DNA from: Micromonospora tarensis
GTDB taxonomy: Bacteria; Actinomycetota; Actinomycetes; Mycobacteriales; Micromonosporaceae
NCBI RefSeq assembly: GCF_016803395.1
Contig: NZ_JAEVHL010000034.1
Coordinates: 1-38,614 of the forward strand
DNA: 38,614 nucleotides
Direction of reading: 5' to 3'
Both the position numbers and the translations under genes were made by a program. Positions 7,473 through 14,562 of the stretch are shown piece by piece (the stretch's first letter is position 1; every line of letters starts with the position of its first letter). The notes below the pieces were generated by a model, which had not been told where the DNA came from, did no database searches, and saw nothing but the letters and a program-made list of their open reading frames with translations.

Positions 7473-10097
7473 ATGAAAAGAAGACTGTGGTCGATGCTGG
7501 CCGTACCCGTGCTCGGTGGGGTCGGCCTGGTCGGGCCGGCGACGCCAGCCGGAGCGGCGCCGGTCGCCGCGCAGGCGGCGGCAGGTGCCGAGGTGTACGT
7601 CAGTAGGAGCAACTGTTCGTCAAGTGCGGCGGACGGGTCGGTCGACCGTCCGTACTGCACGATCTCGGCCGCCGCGGCGGTGGCGCAGCCGGGCCAGACC
7701 GTCCTGGTGCAGGCCGGTTCCTATCTGGAAAAGGTCGCGATCACCCGCTCGGGCGTCGAAGGAACGCCGATCACCTTCCGGGCGGTGAACGGCCCGGACG
7801 GCCACGTCACGGTGAGCGCTCCCGCCGGCGGCAACGCGTTCTCGCTCGCCGGCGTGCACGACGTCATCGTCGAGGGCTTCTCGCTGCGGTCGTCGGGCTC
7901 CGCCGAGCCGGTCCTGATCGACGGGGCGACCAGGGTGACAGTCGACGGGCTCACGGTCCGCCCGCCGGCCGGCGTGCCGGGGGTACGGGTCGCGGGAGCG
8001 TCGAGTGACGTGACAGTCAGTCGAGGCTGGTTCGGTGCCTCCGGTGCGCCCGGGGTGACGGTCGGCGCTGGTGTGGTGGGCGCTGTCGTCACCGGCAACC
8101 AGTTCCGGGGCGGCCTCACGGTCACCGACGCGCCCGGTACGACGATCACCGGAAACACCCTGGTGACCGGCTGCGCGTCCGGCATCACCGTGACCGGCAC
8201 CTCGCCAGGTGTGGAGATCCGCAACAACATCGTGCAGACCGCCGACGTGTCGGGCAGCGCCCCCAGCGCGTGCGCCGACCCGGCCACCGCCACCGCGATC
8301 GCCCTGTCGTCCGCGTCGGTCGGGCAGAGCGCCGCCGACTACAACCTCATCGACCCGGCGAGCGGTGGTGCCCTGTACGCCTGGGGAGCGGCCACCTACC
8401 CGGACCTCGCGGCGTTCCGGGCGGCGACCAACCAGGGCGCCCACGACATCGCCGCCGACCCGAAACTCCAGCCCCAGCAGGGCACCGAGCGGCCGTGGAT
8501 CGCCCTCGACCGCACGTCACCGGCCGTCGACTCGGCGGACGCGGGCGCCCGCGGCTCCGGCCCGATCGACATGCTCGGCAACTCCCGCGCCGACGTGCCG
8601 GAGGTGCCCAACACCGGCACCGGCTCGGGGTACCGCGACCGCGGGGCGGTCGAGATCGCCAGCCCGTGGAGCGGCAGCGACACCGCCACCGTCAGCCGGA
8701 AGGTCGGCGGCGGCCCGTACGACATCGTGACCCGGCTGCCGTGGACCTCGGCGTGGCCGGTGGAGACGGTCGGCGGCACCTTCGGCTACCGCTCGAACGA
8801 CCACCGGTACGTCCAGATCGCGCGTGGCCCGGTGCACGAGCAGACGATGCGTCGAGCCGGCCAGGCCTGCGTCCGGATCTTCGTCAGCACTGACGGGTTT
8901 CGGGTGATCCGCGATTTCGACCTGCCCAGGGGTGGCTGCACCGTGGTCGGCGCCCGGTACAACCCGGTCACCCCGACCCGTCTGCTGGACACCCGGGCCG
9001 GGATCGGGGTCGGCACGTCCGTGCCCGTCGGGCCCAACTCCGAGGTGCTGCTGCCGGTGCCGAGCATCGGTGGGGTGCCGGCGGCGAACGTCGACGCGGT
9101 GGTGCTGAACGTGACGGCGACCCAGCCGACCACCGCCGGCTTCCTCACCGTCTACCCGGACGGTGTCACGACGCCGAGCGCGTCGAGCGTCAACTACGTC
9201 GCCAACGAGACCGTGCCGAACCTGGTCACCGTGCCGTTGACCAGCGGCGGGCTCCGGTTCCGCAACAGCAGCAGCGGCACCGTGCACGTCGTCGCCGACC
9301 TACAGGGTTGGTTCGGCGCTTCCGGTTCCGGTTTCAAGCCGCTCACTCCGGTGCGGGTCGCGGACAGCCGGGAGGGCACCGGCGGTCCGTACCTGCCGGA
9401 CAGCTCGCGGCAGCTGGACCTGTCGTCGAAGGTGCCGGCCGACACGACCGCCGTCATCCTGAACGTGACGGCCACCGCGCCGACGGCTGCCGGTGTGCTG
9501 AAGGTCTTCCCGGGCGGTTCCCTGGTGCCGGTCGCGTCCAACCTGAACTTCGTGGCCGGGCAGACGATCCCCAACCTGGTGATGGTGCCGGTCGTCGGCG
9601 GCAAGGTGAACATCTACAACCAGAGCTCCGGCACCGTGCACGTCATCGCCGACCTGGCGGGATACTTCGGGTCCGCGTCCTCGGGCGCGGACCAGACCTA
9701 CGTGCCGTACGGGCCGCGCCGGGTCGCCGACACCCGGGACGGCACCGGGCTGTCCTACCGCCCGGTGGGCCCCATCGCGCCGAACTCGCCAATCGGCTTC
9801 AGTCCGCAGAACGTGCAGGGCAACCCCACCTGCGCCAGCAGCGCTCTGCAGTGCCCCACGGCGGTGGTGGCCAACCTGACGGTCACCGCGCCGACCAAGG
9901 CCGGCGTGCTCATCGGGTACCCGTTCGACAAGCCACGGCCGACCGCGTCGAACGTCAACTTCGTCGCCGGTGAGACGGCCTCCAATCTGGCTGTCATCGG
10001 GACCGAGCTGGGCTCGGTGTCGCTGTACAACGCCAGTTCGGGAAGCACGCACGTGATCGTGGACCAGGCGGGTTACTTTATCGCCGCCGCGTCCTGA
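7473..10097 (+). CDS. secreted right-handed beta-helix protein with three RLLDTR-type repeats (paralogue 3)
   Basis: 874 aa from the ATG at 7473. An in-frame GTG at 7446 is possible, but MKRRLWSMLAVPVLGGVGLV is a normal signal peptide start and the G-run AGCGGGGGCTG precedes it. The beta-helix half opens VYVSRSNC...YCTISAAAAVAQPGQTVLVQAG and closes with YRDRGAVEIA. A two-cysteine linker follows, then three repeats starting RLLDTR, RVADSR and RVADTR. Its opening segment is closer to paralogue 1 than to paralogue 2. A role on the cell surface or in the spore or aerial-hypha matrix is conceivable, but nothing in the sequence shows it. It lies next to the tRNA locus that took up the AICE. Confidence 0.85.
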   Translation: MKRRLWSMLAVPVLGGVGLVGPATPAGAAPVAAQAAAGAEVYVSRSNCSSSAADGSVDRPYCTISAAAAVAQPGQTVLVQAGSYLEKVAITRSGVEGTPITFRAVNGPDGHVTVSAPAGGNAFSLAGVHDVIVEGFSLRSSGSAEPVLIDGATRVTVDGLTVRPPAGVPGVRVAGASSDVTVSRGWFGASGAPGVTVGAGVVGAVVTGNQFRGGLTVTDAPGTTITGNTLVTGCASGITVTGTSPGVEIRNNIVQTADVSGSAPSACADPATATAIALSSASVGQSAADYNLIDPASGGALYAWGAATYPDLAAFRAATNQGAHDIAADPKLQPQQGTERPWIALDRTSPAVDSADAGARGSGPIDMLGNSRADVPEVPNTGTGSGYRDRGAVEIASPWSGSDTATVSRKVGGGPYDIVTRLPWTSAWPVETVGGTFGYRSNDHRYVQIARGPVHEQTMRRAGQACVRIFVSTDGFRVIRDFDLPRGGCTVVGARYNPVTPTRLLDTRAGIGVGTSVPVGPNSEVLLPVPSIGGVPAANVDAVVLNVTATQPTTAGFLTVYPDGVTTPSASSVNYVANETVPNLVTVPLTSGGLRFRNSSSGTVHVVADLQGWFGASGSGFKPLTPVRVADSREGTGGPYLPDSSRQLDLSSKVPADTTAVILNVTATAPTAAGVLKVFPGGSLVPVASNLNFVAGQTIPNLVMVPVVGGKVNIYNQSSGTVHVIADLAGYFGSASSGADQTYVPYGPRRVADTRDGTGLSYRPVGPIAPNSPIGFSPQNVQGNPTCASSALQCPTAVVANLTVTAPTKAGVLIGYPFDKPRPTASNVNFVAGETASNLAVIGTELGSVSLYNASSGSTHVIVDQAGYFIAAAS

Positions 10098-10109
10098 GCG
10101 CCGCTGTCG

Positions 10110-10138
10110 GAGCCGGCACCGCTTGGTGGTGCCGGCTC
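10110..10138 (+). terminator. hairpin terminator after paralogue 3
   Basis: 11-bp arms GAGCCGGCACC and GGTGCCGGCTC around a 7-base loop, 12 bases after the stop codon. Confidence 0.75.
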
Positions 10139-10208
10139 GGCCGTCTCCGGGATGACCCGGCACGGCACCATCGGCGCTTCCGCTGTCGAGAGTTGCTCCG
10201 AAACGCAG

Positions 10209-10234
10209 CAAGGCCCCTCCGTGGAGGGGCCTTG
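10209..10234 (-). terminator. terminator of the ancestral tRNA-Pro gene
   Basis: 12-bp arms CAAGGCCCCTCC and GGAGGGGCCTTG with a GT loop, a few bases beyond the displaced 3' end of tRNA-Pro. On the minus strand it is followed by CTGCGTTT. It probably ended tRNA-Pro transcripts before the element inserted. Confidence 0.7.
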
Positions 10235-10243
10235 ACCTGCATG

Positions 10244-10294
10244 TACCTCTGGTCGGGGTGGCCGGATTCGAACCGACGACCTCTTCGTCCCGAA
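10244..10294. repeat. att site, left copy (displaced 3' half of tRNA-Pro)
   Basis: 51 bases identical to 26591-26641. The repeat covers the 3' end, T-arm and variable region of tRNA-Pro up to the anticodon loop. After CCCGAA the left copy continues TTACGT (element DNA), whereas the right copy continues CGAAG (tRNA anticodon stem). This is therefore the original chromosomal 3' end, separated from its gene by the insertion; it is not a tRNA gene itself. Confidence 0.93.
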
Positions 10295-10797
10295 TTACGT
10301 CCGGTCACTCGATGGACCTCTAGTTCCCGCAGTACGTGCAGGTCAAGCCGTTGGTGTGCGTCGGTCTAGACGCGACGCAGACGCCACGTCTTCCTAGATC
10401 ATCTCCCAAATCTCTCCCCGCATCACAAAAATCTTGCAAGCTGGAGCGTCACGTCGGATGCCATGGCTGGCCTCTGTCTTGCACGAGGCCGACAGGCTGC
10501 TCTCCATCTACCTCGGACGGGTCCGTACGCAAGCGAACGAGACACGCGTCTTCCCGGTGGGTGTTGCCGGTTCGCCGCGCAGCCACCGCCCTGCCAGGTG
10601 CCGCCTTCAGCTAATTCGTAGTAGTGACATGGTTGCCCTATGTCACCCAATCTTCGAACTGGGGCATATGGTAATCAACTGATCACTTAATGTAGAGCAA
10701 ATTGAAGTCTGAGGGCGCTAAATGTAGTCGTGGAATCACGCGCGGTAAATTTGGCCCCGGATTTGAACTCTAGCTAGGGGCTAGCTAGAGTTAGAGC
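10295..10797. other. left end of the AICE, no convincing gene
   Basis: About 500 bases without a supported coding region. At 10401-10436 it holds ATCTCCCAAATCTCTCCCC followed by AAAATCTTG (10428-10436). Near-copies lie 65 to 90 bp from the right att core, so these may be integrase or Xis arm sites. From about 10620 the GC content falls noticeably compared with the rest of the element. The last 35 bases are the padR promoter and operator. Confidence 0.6.
10763..10792 (+). promoter_or_regulatory. padR promoter with overlapping palindromic operator, leaderless start
   Basis: TTGAAC (10763-10768), a 17-base spacer and TAGAGT (10786-10791) form a good sigma-70-like promoter. The -10 ends six bases before the padR ATG, the spacing of leaderless actinobacterial mRNAs, and no Shine-Dalgarno is present. 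A perfect inverted repeat with 11-bp arms (AACTCTAGCTA, spacer GGGGC, TAGCTAGAGTT) at 10766-10792 covers both promoter hexamers. Autorepression by the PadR product is the simplest reading. Confidence 0.7.
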
Positions 10798-11139
10798 ATG
10801 GGTAACGCCACTGGTCCGAAGATGACTCTCCAGACCGTGCTGGTTTTGCGAGCCTTACTCGAACACCCCACAAGGGAGTTCTACGGGCTGGAGATTTGCG
10901 CTGCCGCCGGTTTGGCAAGCGGCACCATTCATCCCATCCTCGCCCGTCTCGAAGACATGGGGTGGGTGGAAAGCCGATGGGAGGAAATCGATCCACATGA
11001 AAAAGGGAGGCCGCGTCGGCGGTACTACCAACTTAGCTCTGACGGTGCCGAAATTGCTCGTGATGCCGTTCGACGCGCCGAGGCTAAGCGTGCGCGCTAC
11101 GCTGTCCCCAGACCAGGTTTCGCTCTCGGCGGTGCCTGA
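10798..11139 (+). CDS. PadR-family transcriptional regulator
   Basis: 113 aa. The winged helix-turn-helix is clear: MTLQTVLVLRALLEHPTREF, then GLEICAAAGLASGTIHPILARLE as recognition region and a GRPRRRYYQLSSDG wing. The C-terminal dimerisation helix is short, as in small PadR subfamily proteins. The ATG at 10798 is chosen because a leaderless promoter fits it exactly; ATG 10822 is the alternative. Leu20 is encoded by the rare TTA codon (10855-10857). The stop overlaps the next ATG by one base (TGATG), so the two genes are cotranscribed. The ligand is unknown. GC content is lower than in the rest of the element, suggesting separate acquisition. Confidence 0.88.
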   Translation: MGNATGPKMTLQTVLVLRALLEHPTREFYGLEICAAAGLASGTIHPILARLEDMGWVESRWEEIDPHEKGRPRRRYYQLSSDGAEIARDAVRRAEAKRARYAVPRPGFALGGA

Positions 11140-11801
11140 TGAAGGTTGCTGATCCCGAGTACGTGCAGGTTACTGAAAACCTTAAGACTGCTCTTGATGT
11201 AGCAGCGCGCATACCGTCTATCCTGCGTGTCGCCACCACAGCATCCACTATTAATGTCGCAAGTGAGAGAGTCGGGTATCTGCTCGGAGAGTTGACCGAC
11301 AGCCGCTTGGGCCACACGAGTGAAGATCGGGATCGGGACCTGTCCAGGTCCATTGCAAGAGCGAAAGTAATAGCACATGGACTCGGCCGCAGCCTAGATC
11401 GAACCTTCGATAGGACAGTCCGTCACGGACCACAGGACACATATAAGCTGGTTAGCAACTCGTGGTTCCTCCACGCGCTAATTAACCAGGCTCACGCCCG
11501 TGCTCATCTGCTCGCCTATGACGGTGAGTCGGTCGCCATCATGGAGGAAGTTATTGGAGCTAGGCCATCGGGCCGAGAGAGACTTCCGGTTTTGGTCTTA
11601 GCTATGGCGGTTGGAGTTCTTCCCGCTAGCCATCAAGACCGTTATATGGAGGAATTTCGGGCGGAATTAATGGACCATCCGTCTTGGTTCGATCGGGTCA
11701 AATACTCGGCCCAGGTAGCACTAAAAGCGCCAACTCTCCGCGCTAGCATCTCTCGGATGCCGAAGCGTATTCCGGTTGGGGCAAGCGGTGAAGCGGAGTG
11801 A
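11139..11801 (+). CDS. uncharacterised PadR-associated protein, 220 aa
   Basis: Family not recognised with certainty. The N-terminal two thirds are charged and helical. A short hydrophobic stretch, LPVLVLAMAVGVLP (about 149-162), is followed by HQDRYMEEFRAELMDHPSWF (about 165-184). This resembles the tail of actinobacterial proteins encoded beside PadR regulators, where R-x-x-E-E-W/F-x-A-E-L is common (from memory, not searched). Two Leu residues use TTA (154 and 177), and many AGG, ATA and CTA codons occur, unlike the neighbouring AICE genes. The gene lies between padR and a membrane peptide with start-stop overlaps at both ends. It could be a membrane-associated effector controlled by PadR; no catalytic motif is visible. 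Confidence 0.7.
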   Translation: MKVADPEYVQVTENLKTALDVAARIPSILRVATTASTINVASERVGYLLGELTDSRLGHTSEDRDRDLSRSIARAKVIAHGLGRSLDRTFDRTVRHGPQDTYKLVSNSWFLHALINQAHARAHLLAYDGESVAIMEEVIGARPSGRERLPVLVLAMAVGVLPASHQDRYMEEFRAELMDHPSWFDRVKYSAQVALKAPTLRASISRMPKRIPVGASGEAE

Positions 11802-11968
11802 CATTTTCAGGTTGGGGGATTGCCGTTCTGGCAATCCTGTTTGCTGGCATACTATTCGTGCCATGGCCCGAGCCCGCTAAACGCGCCGAACGTCTGATCC
11901 GCGCATGGCGTAGCGGCGATGAAGCGGCAGAGCCGGAAGCCGACTCCGGGCAGGCGCTGGAGTCTTAA
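11798..11968 (+). CDS. small single-pass membrane protein, 56 aa
   Basis: A GTG at 11798 overlaps the upstream TGA (GTGA). The product starts MTFSGWGIAVLAILFAGILF, a single membrane helix of about 18 residues. A basic amphipathic stretch (AKRAERLIRAWRSGDE) and an acidic tail ending in LES follow. The stop is nine bases before a strong stem-loop. The gene is too short for standard callers, but the coupling, the clean helix and the terminator placement support it. It is the third gene of the padR operon. The basic segment after the helix suggests the C-terminus is cytoplasmic. Confidence 0.65.
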   Translation: MTFSGWGIAVLAILFAGILFVPWPEPAKRAERLIRAWRSGDEAAEPEADSGQALES

Positions 11969-11976
11969 GATTTAAC

Positions 11977-12015
11977 GCCCTGGACCGAGATGAATTCAGC
12001 ACCTCGGTCCAGGGC
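11977..12015. terminator. bidirectional stem-loop between convergent operons
   Basis: Perfect 13-bp arms GCCCTGGACCGAG and CTCGGTCCAGGGC with a 13-base loop. It lies between the end of the padR operon and the end of the oppositely oriented HAD/GntR operon, so it may serve both. The 93 bases from 12016 to 12108 show nothing else. Confidence 0.8.
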
Positions 12016-12108
12016 ATCTCATATTCTATGCCCGTTACGCGCATGGGTGTCAAATCGCCCATAAGGTGCTAAGTGCAGGTTTAGAGCTTAAGGGCGCAAT
12101 GCTTGCAT

Positions 12109-12804
12109 TCACGTCGCAATACGCCCTATCAGCACGTTCGCAATCTCCCTCATGCTGGTGATCACTACACTCACCTCGGCAGCCCGGAACATCTCGACCT
12201 TGGCCGGTTGATTTGCGTAGCCGATCACCGCTACTCCGGCCGCGCGTGCACCCTCGATGTCCGACAGCGAGTCGCCAATCAGCACGCATCGGGCCGGGGA
12301 CTCGCCGACGGCGCGCACGGCTTGGAGGATCGGTTCCGGGTTGGGTTTCATGCGGTCCGGGTCGGCGTACGCCCGGCCGACCACCGGCGAGACGTACCCG
12401 GCGAGCCGGTGCGCTGCCAGGTAGGCGGTTACCGCGCCGGCCGAGTTGTTGCTGACCGCCGCCACCGGCATCCCGGCTTGCCGAGCAGCGACGATGACCT
12501 CACGGCCGTACGGCGTTGGCTCGGCAGTCTCGACGGCCCGGCGCTCGGCCGCGCAGAGCGCATCCTCTACCGCCCGCGTGGTGCTGTGGTTGCCGGCCGC
12601 ACCGGTGCGGCGCAGCACCTCCAGCGGATCCGGCTCGCTGGCAAGGTCCGGCGGCACGTCGACGCCACGCCGCCGCAGCACGTCGACCAGCTCGGCAGCA
12701 ACCTGTGGGGCCGGATAACCGGCGAAGATGCTGCACACTGGCCCATCGAAATCGAGCAGCACCGCGCCGACGTCGCCGAGCAGTCGCCCAAGGTCGGCGC
12801 TCAT
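12109..12804 (-). CDS. HAD-superfamily phosphatase coupled to the GntR gene
   Basis: 231 aa from the ATG at 12804, which overlaps the GntR stop as ATGA. A longer frame from 12849 is rejected because it would lie inside the GntR gene. HAD motifs are in order: motif I DFDGP (near residue 18, the nucleophile Asp, with Asp two positions later), motif II SNNS, motif III Lys in KPNPEPIL, motif IV GDSLSDIEGA. A helical cap between motifs I and II fits the subclass I phosphoglycolate phosphatase/beta-phosphoglucomutase group. All catalytic residues are present. The substrate is unknown. Translational coupling to a transfer regulator suggests the enzyme may modify the signal the regulator senses; that is inference. 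Confidence 0.85.
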   Translation of the reverse strand: MSADLGRLLGDVGAVLLDFDGPVCSIFAGYPAPQVAAELVDVLRRRGVDVPPDLASEPDPLEVLRRTGAAGNHSTTRAVEDALCAAERRAVETAEPTPYGREVIVAARQAGMPVAAVSNNSAGAVTAYLAAHRLAGYVSPVVGRAYADPDRMKPNPEPILQAVRAVGESPARCVLIGDSLSDIEGARAAGVAVIGYANQPAKVEMFRAAEVSVVITSMREIANVLIGRIAT

Positions 12805-13667
12805 CCGTCGTACCGGTAGGCGATGGTCGACCACACCGAGTCGAACCACTGGCGGGAAGCCTCCACGAACTGCGTGCCGTCGGATGTGTCGTCGTCGGTC
12901 ACCGCGTAGTGGAAGAGCGGCACGTCCTTGCCCATCAGGTCATAGATTGCCATCGGCTCACCCTTGATCGTGACAGTGCGCTCGACGGCCGGATAGAAGC
13001 CGAAGAAGACCTCTTCCCCGTTCAGCATGTAGAGCTTGAACAGGGGCGACGCACGATGCATCCGCACCTCTACCGTGGCCGATCGGACTAGGCCAAGGTC
13101 GCCTAGCTCGGCCACCTGGTCAATGATTCCGTCCGCCGCCCGGCGCGTGATGCGCTCGGCCCGCTCGCGTACCGCCGGGTCGTCGGCCTGCGTCTCAGCG
13201 CGTGCCGGCAACGCCATGGGCGCAGCCATGTCGGAGATCAGCACCCGCACCGCGATCGTTTCTGGCGCGAGCCGGCCAACCCGCACCTTGTCCAGCGCCT
13301 CGGCGAGCGCGTCGCGCAGCGTCTCTCCCGAGAACCCGGCGAAGTCGATGGTGACGTGAGGGCGTTCGAACGCGGCTTCAATGTGCGGTCGCAGCTCCAC
13401 CGCCCGCTGCGTCTGCGCGCGCACGAACGCGCCGCTCCCCTGCCTGGAAATGATCAGTCGCTCGGCACGTAGCAGCTCAAGCGCCCGCTTGACGGTCTCC
13501 CTTGCCACGCCGTAGCGGGCAGCGAGATCGGGTTGCGACGGCAGCTTGTCGCCGGGGGCTAGCCGCCTCGTGAGGATCGCAGCCCGCAGCTTGTTCGCTA
13601 TCTGCTGCGACGCCTGTTTCGGGTCGTCGGGGTCGAGTTCGCCGAGGAAGTCAAGGTTCTCACTCAC
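12801..13667 (-). CDS. GntR-family regulator, likely repressor of AICE transfer (KorSA-like)
   Basis: 288 aa from a GTG at 13667. Residues about 16-84 are the GntR winged helix: ASQQIANKLRAAILTRRLAPG, LPSQPDLAARYGVARETVKR as recognition helix, and LIISRQGSGAFV as wing. The remaining 200 residues form a large C-terminal domain that does not look like the common FCD or UTRA types; it may bind a ligand. In pSAM2 the GntR-type KorSA represses pra and so keeps the element integrated; the position here, divergent from the transfer genes with palindromic operators between, fits that role. TAGGCT lies six bases upstream of the start, consistent with a leaderless message. Its stop overlaps the HAD start. 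Confidence 0.88.
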   Translation of the reverse strand: MSENLDFLGELDPDDPKQASQQIANKLRAAILTRRLAPGDKLPSQPDLAARYGVARETVKRALELLRAERLIISRQGSGAFVRAQTQRAVELRPHIEAAFERPHVTIDFAGFSGETLRDALAEALDKVRVGRLAPETIAVRVLISDMAAPMALPARAETQADDPAVRERAERITRRAADGIIDQVAELGDLGLVRSATVEVRMHRASPLFKLYMLNGEEVFFGFYPAVERTVTIKGEPMAIYDLMGKDVPLFHYAVTDDDTSDGTQFVEASRQWFDSVWSTIAYRYDG

Positions 13668-13683
13668 TCGGTCAGCCTAGCTC

Positions 13684-13774
13684 TGGCTAGCCAAGTTAGG
13701 GAAGTTCCGGCCCGCCCCTTGACTTGGCTAGCCAGGAGCCCCTAGCGTCGTCCTTGTTCGAACCTGGCTAGCCA
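13684..13774. promoter_or_regulatory. three TGGCTAGCCA operators in the divergent control region
   Basis: The perfect 10-bp palindrome TGGCTAGCCA occurs at 13684-13693, 13725-13734 and 13765-13774. Centre spacings are 41 and 40 bp, close to four helical turns, so the sites face the same side of the helix. The first overlaps the GntR promoter, the second lies between the -35 and -10 of the rightward promoter, and the third lies downstream of that promoter's expected start. Binding by the adjacent GntR protein is inferred. Confidence 0.8.
13719..13748 (+). promoter_or_regulatory. rightward promoter of the AICE transfer operon
   Basis: TTGACT (13719-13724), an 18-base spacer and TAGCGT (13743-13748). 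Operator 2 begins on the first spacer base. No other comparable promoter was noticed between here and the first gene of the chain at 14123. Confidence 0.65.
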
Positions 13775-14122
13775 GGCGGGACAAGCCGGCGACTCCACAG
13801 CCGGCGGAGGCGGCTTCGGCTGCGCCGCTCGTGAACCTGTGGACCGCCGTGGCGCATGGCTGCACTTGAGAACTTCACAGAGGTCCGGGACGCAGGGAGA
13901 TCCGTCTTCCTTATTGGTCCCGATGCATGCGACCTAGGGGTAGCTGCGGGTGTCAGCCGTTGACGTGTCCGGCTGCAAGACGTGTCCGCTCGCTCGCTCA
14001 ACCAAGGGTCGCGAGGCGTGCCTGCGTGGCACGGCCGTGATGTTCGCCCGGGGAGCGCCGCTGACTGCGCCGCGCTCCCCGGGTTTCCGACCTTCATTCG
14101 AGCTGGAAGAGGTGAGCCGTTC
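13755..14122 (+). other. long untranslated leader with terminator-like hairpin (14047-14083)
   Basis: About 370 bases separate the promoter from the first convincing start codon. An inverted pair TCCACAG/CTGTGGA (13794-13800 and 13837-13843) encloses a GC-rich segment. A hairpin with perfect 12-bp arms (CCCGGGGAGCGC, 14047-14058; GCGCTCCCCGGG, 14072-14083) follows, then TTT. This could be an attenuator, the end of a short leader RNA, or just a strong stem. A frame from GTG 13950 crosses the hairpin but its composition is not convincing as a gene. Confidence 0.45.
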
Positions 14123-14314
14123 ATGTCCGTCAGCATCGCCGCCACCGTGCGGATTACGACCAAGAGCAGCGCCGTGTGGCGCAACTGCCGCGCGTGCGGC
14201 TCCCTCGCTCCGCTGGCCCCTGACCAGGACTGCTGCCCCTCGTGCGGACAGTCCACCACCGCCCGCCGCCGCCCGGTGGCCGGCAAGCGTCGTTCCGGAA
14301 GGAACTCCAAGTGA
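14123..14314 (+). CDS. small zinc-ribbon protein, 63 aa
   Basis: The ATG at 14123 is preceded by GAAGAGGTG. The product has two Cys pairs, NCRACGSLAP and CCPSCGQS, with spacing of a zinc ribbon, and a strongly basic tail (ARRRPVAGKRRSGRNSK) suited to nucleic acid contact. It opens the chain of overlapping AICE genes: its TGA overlaps the next GTG by four bases (GTGA). Short zinc ribbons at this position are usual in AICEs of this type, but their role is unknown. Confidence 0.75.
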   Translation: MSVSIAATVRITTKSSAVWRNCRACGSLAPLAPDQDCCPSCGQSTTARRRPVAGKRRSGRNSK

Positions 14315-14562
14315 GCTTCGACCTTGACACGGACCCGCAGGGTCCGAGCCTCGATGACCTGGCAGCGATTGAGCGGGAGATGCCGCTGATCGACGCCGAG
14401 GTGCTGTTGCTGGACGCGCAGATCACGATCCTGTGTGCCGACCCTGCTCCGTCTGATCTGGACTGGCAGCGGGTACGCCGGGCGCGGCGGCAGGTGATGC
14501 GGGAAGCGCGGTCGTTGCTGGCCGCTCGCGCGTCGACCGGCCGTGGTGCGCGGGTGGCCTGA
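14311..14562 (+). CDS. DUF6284-like protein, 83 aa
   Basis: The GTG at 14311 overlaps the upstream stop, with GGAAGGA seven bases before it. The pattern LDDLAAIEREMPLIDAEVLLLDAQI followed by SDLDWQRVRRARRQVMREAR matches the DUF6284 family as I remember it: small, all-helical proteins encoded in actinobacterial mobile elements. An acidic N-terminal half and basic C-terminal half suggest a coiled-coil hairpin. The function is unknown. Its TGA shares one base with the next ATG. Confidence 0.75.
   Translation: MSFDLDTDPQGPSLDDLAAIEREMPLIDAEVLLLDAQITILCADPAPSDLDWQRVRRARRQVMREARSLLAARASTGRGARVA

Noticed and set aside
10244..10320. Second tRNA-Pro gene.
   Set aside because: Only the 3' half is present; the anticodon stem and 5' half are replaced by element DNA.
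10336..10614. 92-codon frame at the left end of the AICE.
   Set aside because: Ser/Arg/Pro-rich, no ribosome site, overlaps candidate arm sites and shows no codon bias typical of genes.
13950..14327. GTG-started frame upstream of the zinc-ribbon gene with some cysteines.
   Set aside because: It crosses the strong hairpin, overlaps two better-supported genes in another frame, and turns into Pro/Ala/Arg filler.
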